From positions 1-52,124 of the forward strand of contig JANXSK010000024.1 of assembly GCA_025352695.1 (NCBI GenBank): DNA of 52,124 nucleotides, written 5' to 3'. This stretch comes from Ferruginibacter sp. GTDB taxonomy: Bacteria > Bacteroidota > Bacteroidia > Chitinophagales > Chitinophagaceae. A program made the translations under genes and the position numbers. Below are positions 51,857-52,124 of this stretch, one piece after another. Within the stretch, counting starts at the first letter, position 1, and every line of letters starts with the position of its first letter. Below the pieces are notes generated by a model. That model was not told the DNA's origin. It saw nothing but the letters and a program-made list of their open reading frames with translations, and searched no databases.

Positions 51857-52124
51857 TTAGTGTTGGTTGTTAAACGGTTTAAAGCTCTCTAAGTTTAAGT
51901 CGGAAGGTAAAGAAGAATGGTTTTTTGGTGCAATTAAATTTTTATTTACAATTATAGCAGTGCATAACAATATATTTTTAATAATGGTTATTGTACTTAC
52001 AATAATGAGATATTGACTTCTAAAAGAAGGATCCTCAGCTAATGATTTACCAAACAAAAAAAGAATAAAAGTGCCGGAAAAATTAATTAGAAAGGCAACC
52101 GAAATCCAAAAACTAGGTAATTGT
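51857..52124 (-). CDS. Membrane protein, 5' end outside the window
   Basis: The frame runs open from the window end to the stop at 51857, giving 88 residues of the C-terminal part. Two hydrophobic spans are visible: FWISVAFLINFSGTFILFLFG and YLIIVSTITIIKNILLCTAIIV, followed by a short polar tail ending FKPFNNQH. I do not recognise the family with certainty. It ends 7 bases before the histidine kinase start on the same strand, so the two are almost surely one transcript, and a sensing or accessory role for the kinase is plausible. A TTG at 52057 could be read as a start but cuts through the first span. Confidence 0.65.
   Translation of the reverse strand, partial: QLPSFWISVAFLINFSGTFILFLFGKSLAEDPSFRSQYLIIVSTITIIKNILLCTAIIVNKNLIAPKNHSSLPSDLNLESFKPFNNQH

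Overview
The window is low-GC DNA from a Bacteroidota bacterium, most likely a member of the Chitinophagaceae or a close relative (inference). The evidence is a type IX secretion cargo protein with a gliding-type C-terminal domain beside a PorP/SprF homologue, TAnnTTTG promoter boxes, little sign of Shine-Dalgarno sites, several TTG starts, and Bacteroidota-type housekeeping proteins (DUF2795 protein, YtxJ-like thiol protein, SemiSWEET). I found no rRNA, tRNA or CRISPR array.

Layout. 1-1402: no intact gene; a decayed REP-associated transposase (RAYT) between two decayed inverted REP sequences, then apparent non-coding DNA with a promoter-like box. 1403-6278: thrABC, from aspartate to threonine. 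6451-8781: YtxJ-like thiol protein with an unlisted 38-residue lipoprotein gene, a DnaQ-type exonuclease and a polyprenol-phosphate sugar transferase. 8810-15924: an L-fucose oxidation cluster (FucP-type transporter, mutarotase, two SDR dehydrogenases, lactonase, FAH-family hydrolase) with a divergent Gfo/Idh/MocA oxidoreductase and an SGNH hydrolase. 15975-25497: a full hexuronate route (UxaB, UxaA, UxaC, KdgK, Eda, ExuT-like transporter) with a YhcH-family protein. 25587-31468: GntP-type permease, RidA protein, D-threonine-aldolase-family PLP enzyme, M19 dipeptidase and a secreted amidase, possibly a module for D-amino-acid or D-peptide use. 31777-37860: PorP/SprF homologue and a 1599-residue PKD-repeat protein. 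37999-52124: mostly housekeeping (M32 carboxypeptidase, Nif3, zinc-ribbon protein, RecN, FabI, SemiSWEET, two ABC ATPases, cobalamin adenosyltransferase, GatC, TrpS, deoxynucleoside kinase), then a NarL-type response regulator, its histidine kinase and a membrane protein cut by the window end.

How the genes work together. The two sugar-acid blocks are adjacent and mostly co-directional. The hexuronate block runs from import to pyruvate plus glyceraldehyde 3-phosphate. The fucose block has each step of the oxidative route except L-fuconate dehydratase; the neighbouring UxaA-family dehydratase is a testable candidate for that step.

The most unusual content is non-coding. (1) A family of about 55 bp repeats with the core ATCGTTGTGTCACTC occurs five times, each time between two co-directional genes; two copies start 2-4 bases after a stop codon. 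(2) A 103 bp element between kdgK and eda has 18 bp inverted arms and two opposed REP hairpins whose stems differ by compensating base pairs. Its core resembles the sequences flanking the dead RAYT gene. I did not see a defence system or prophage.
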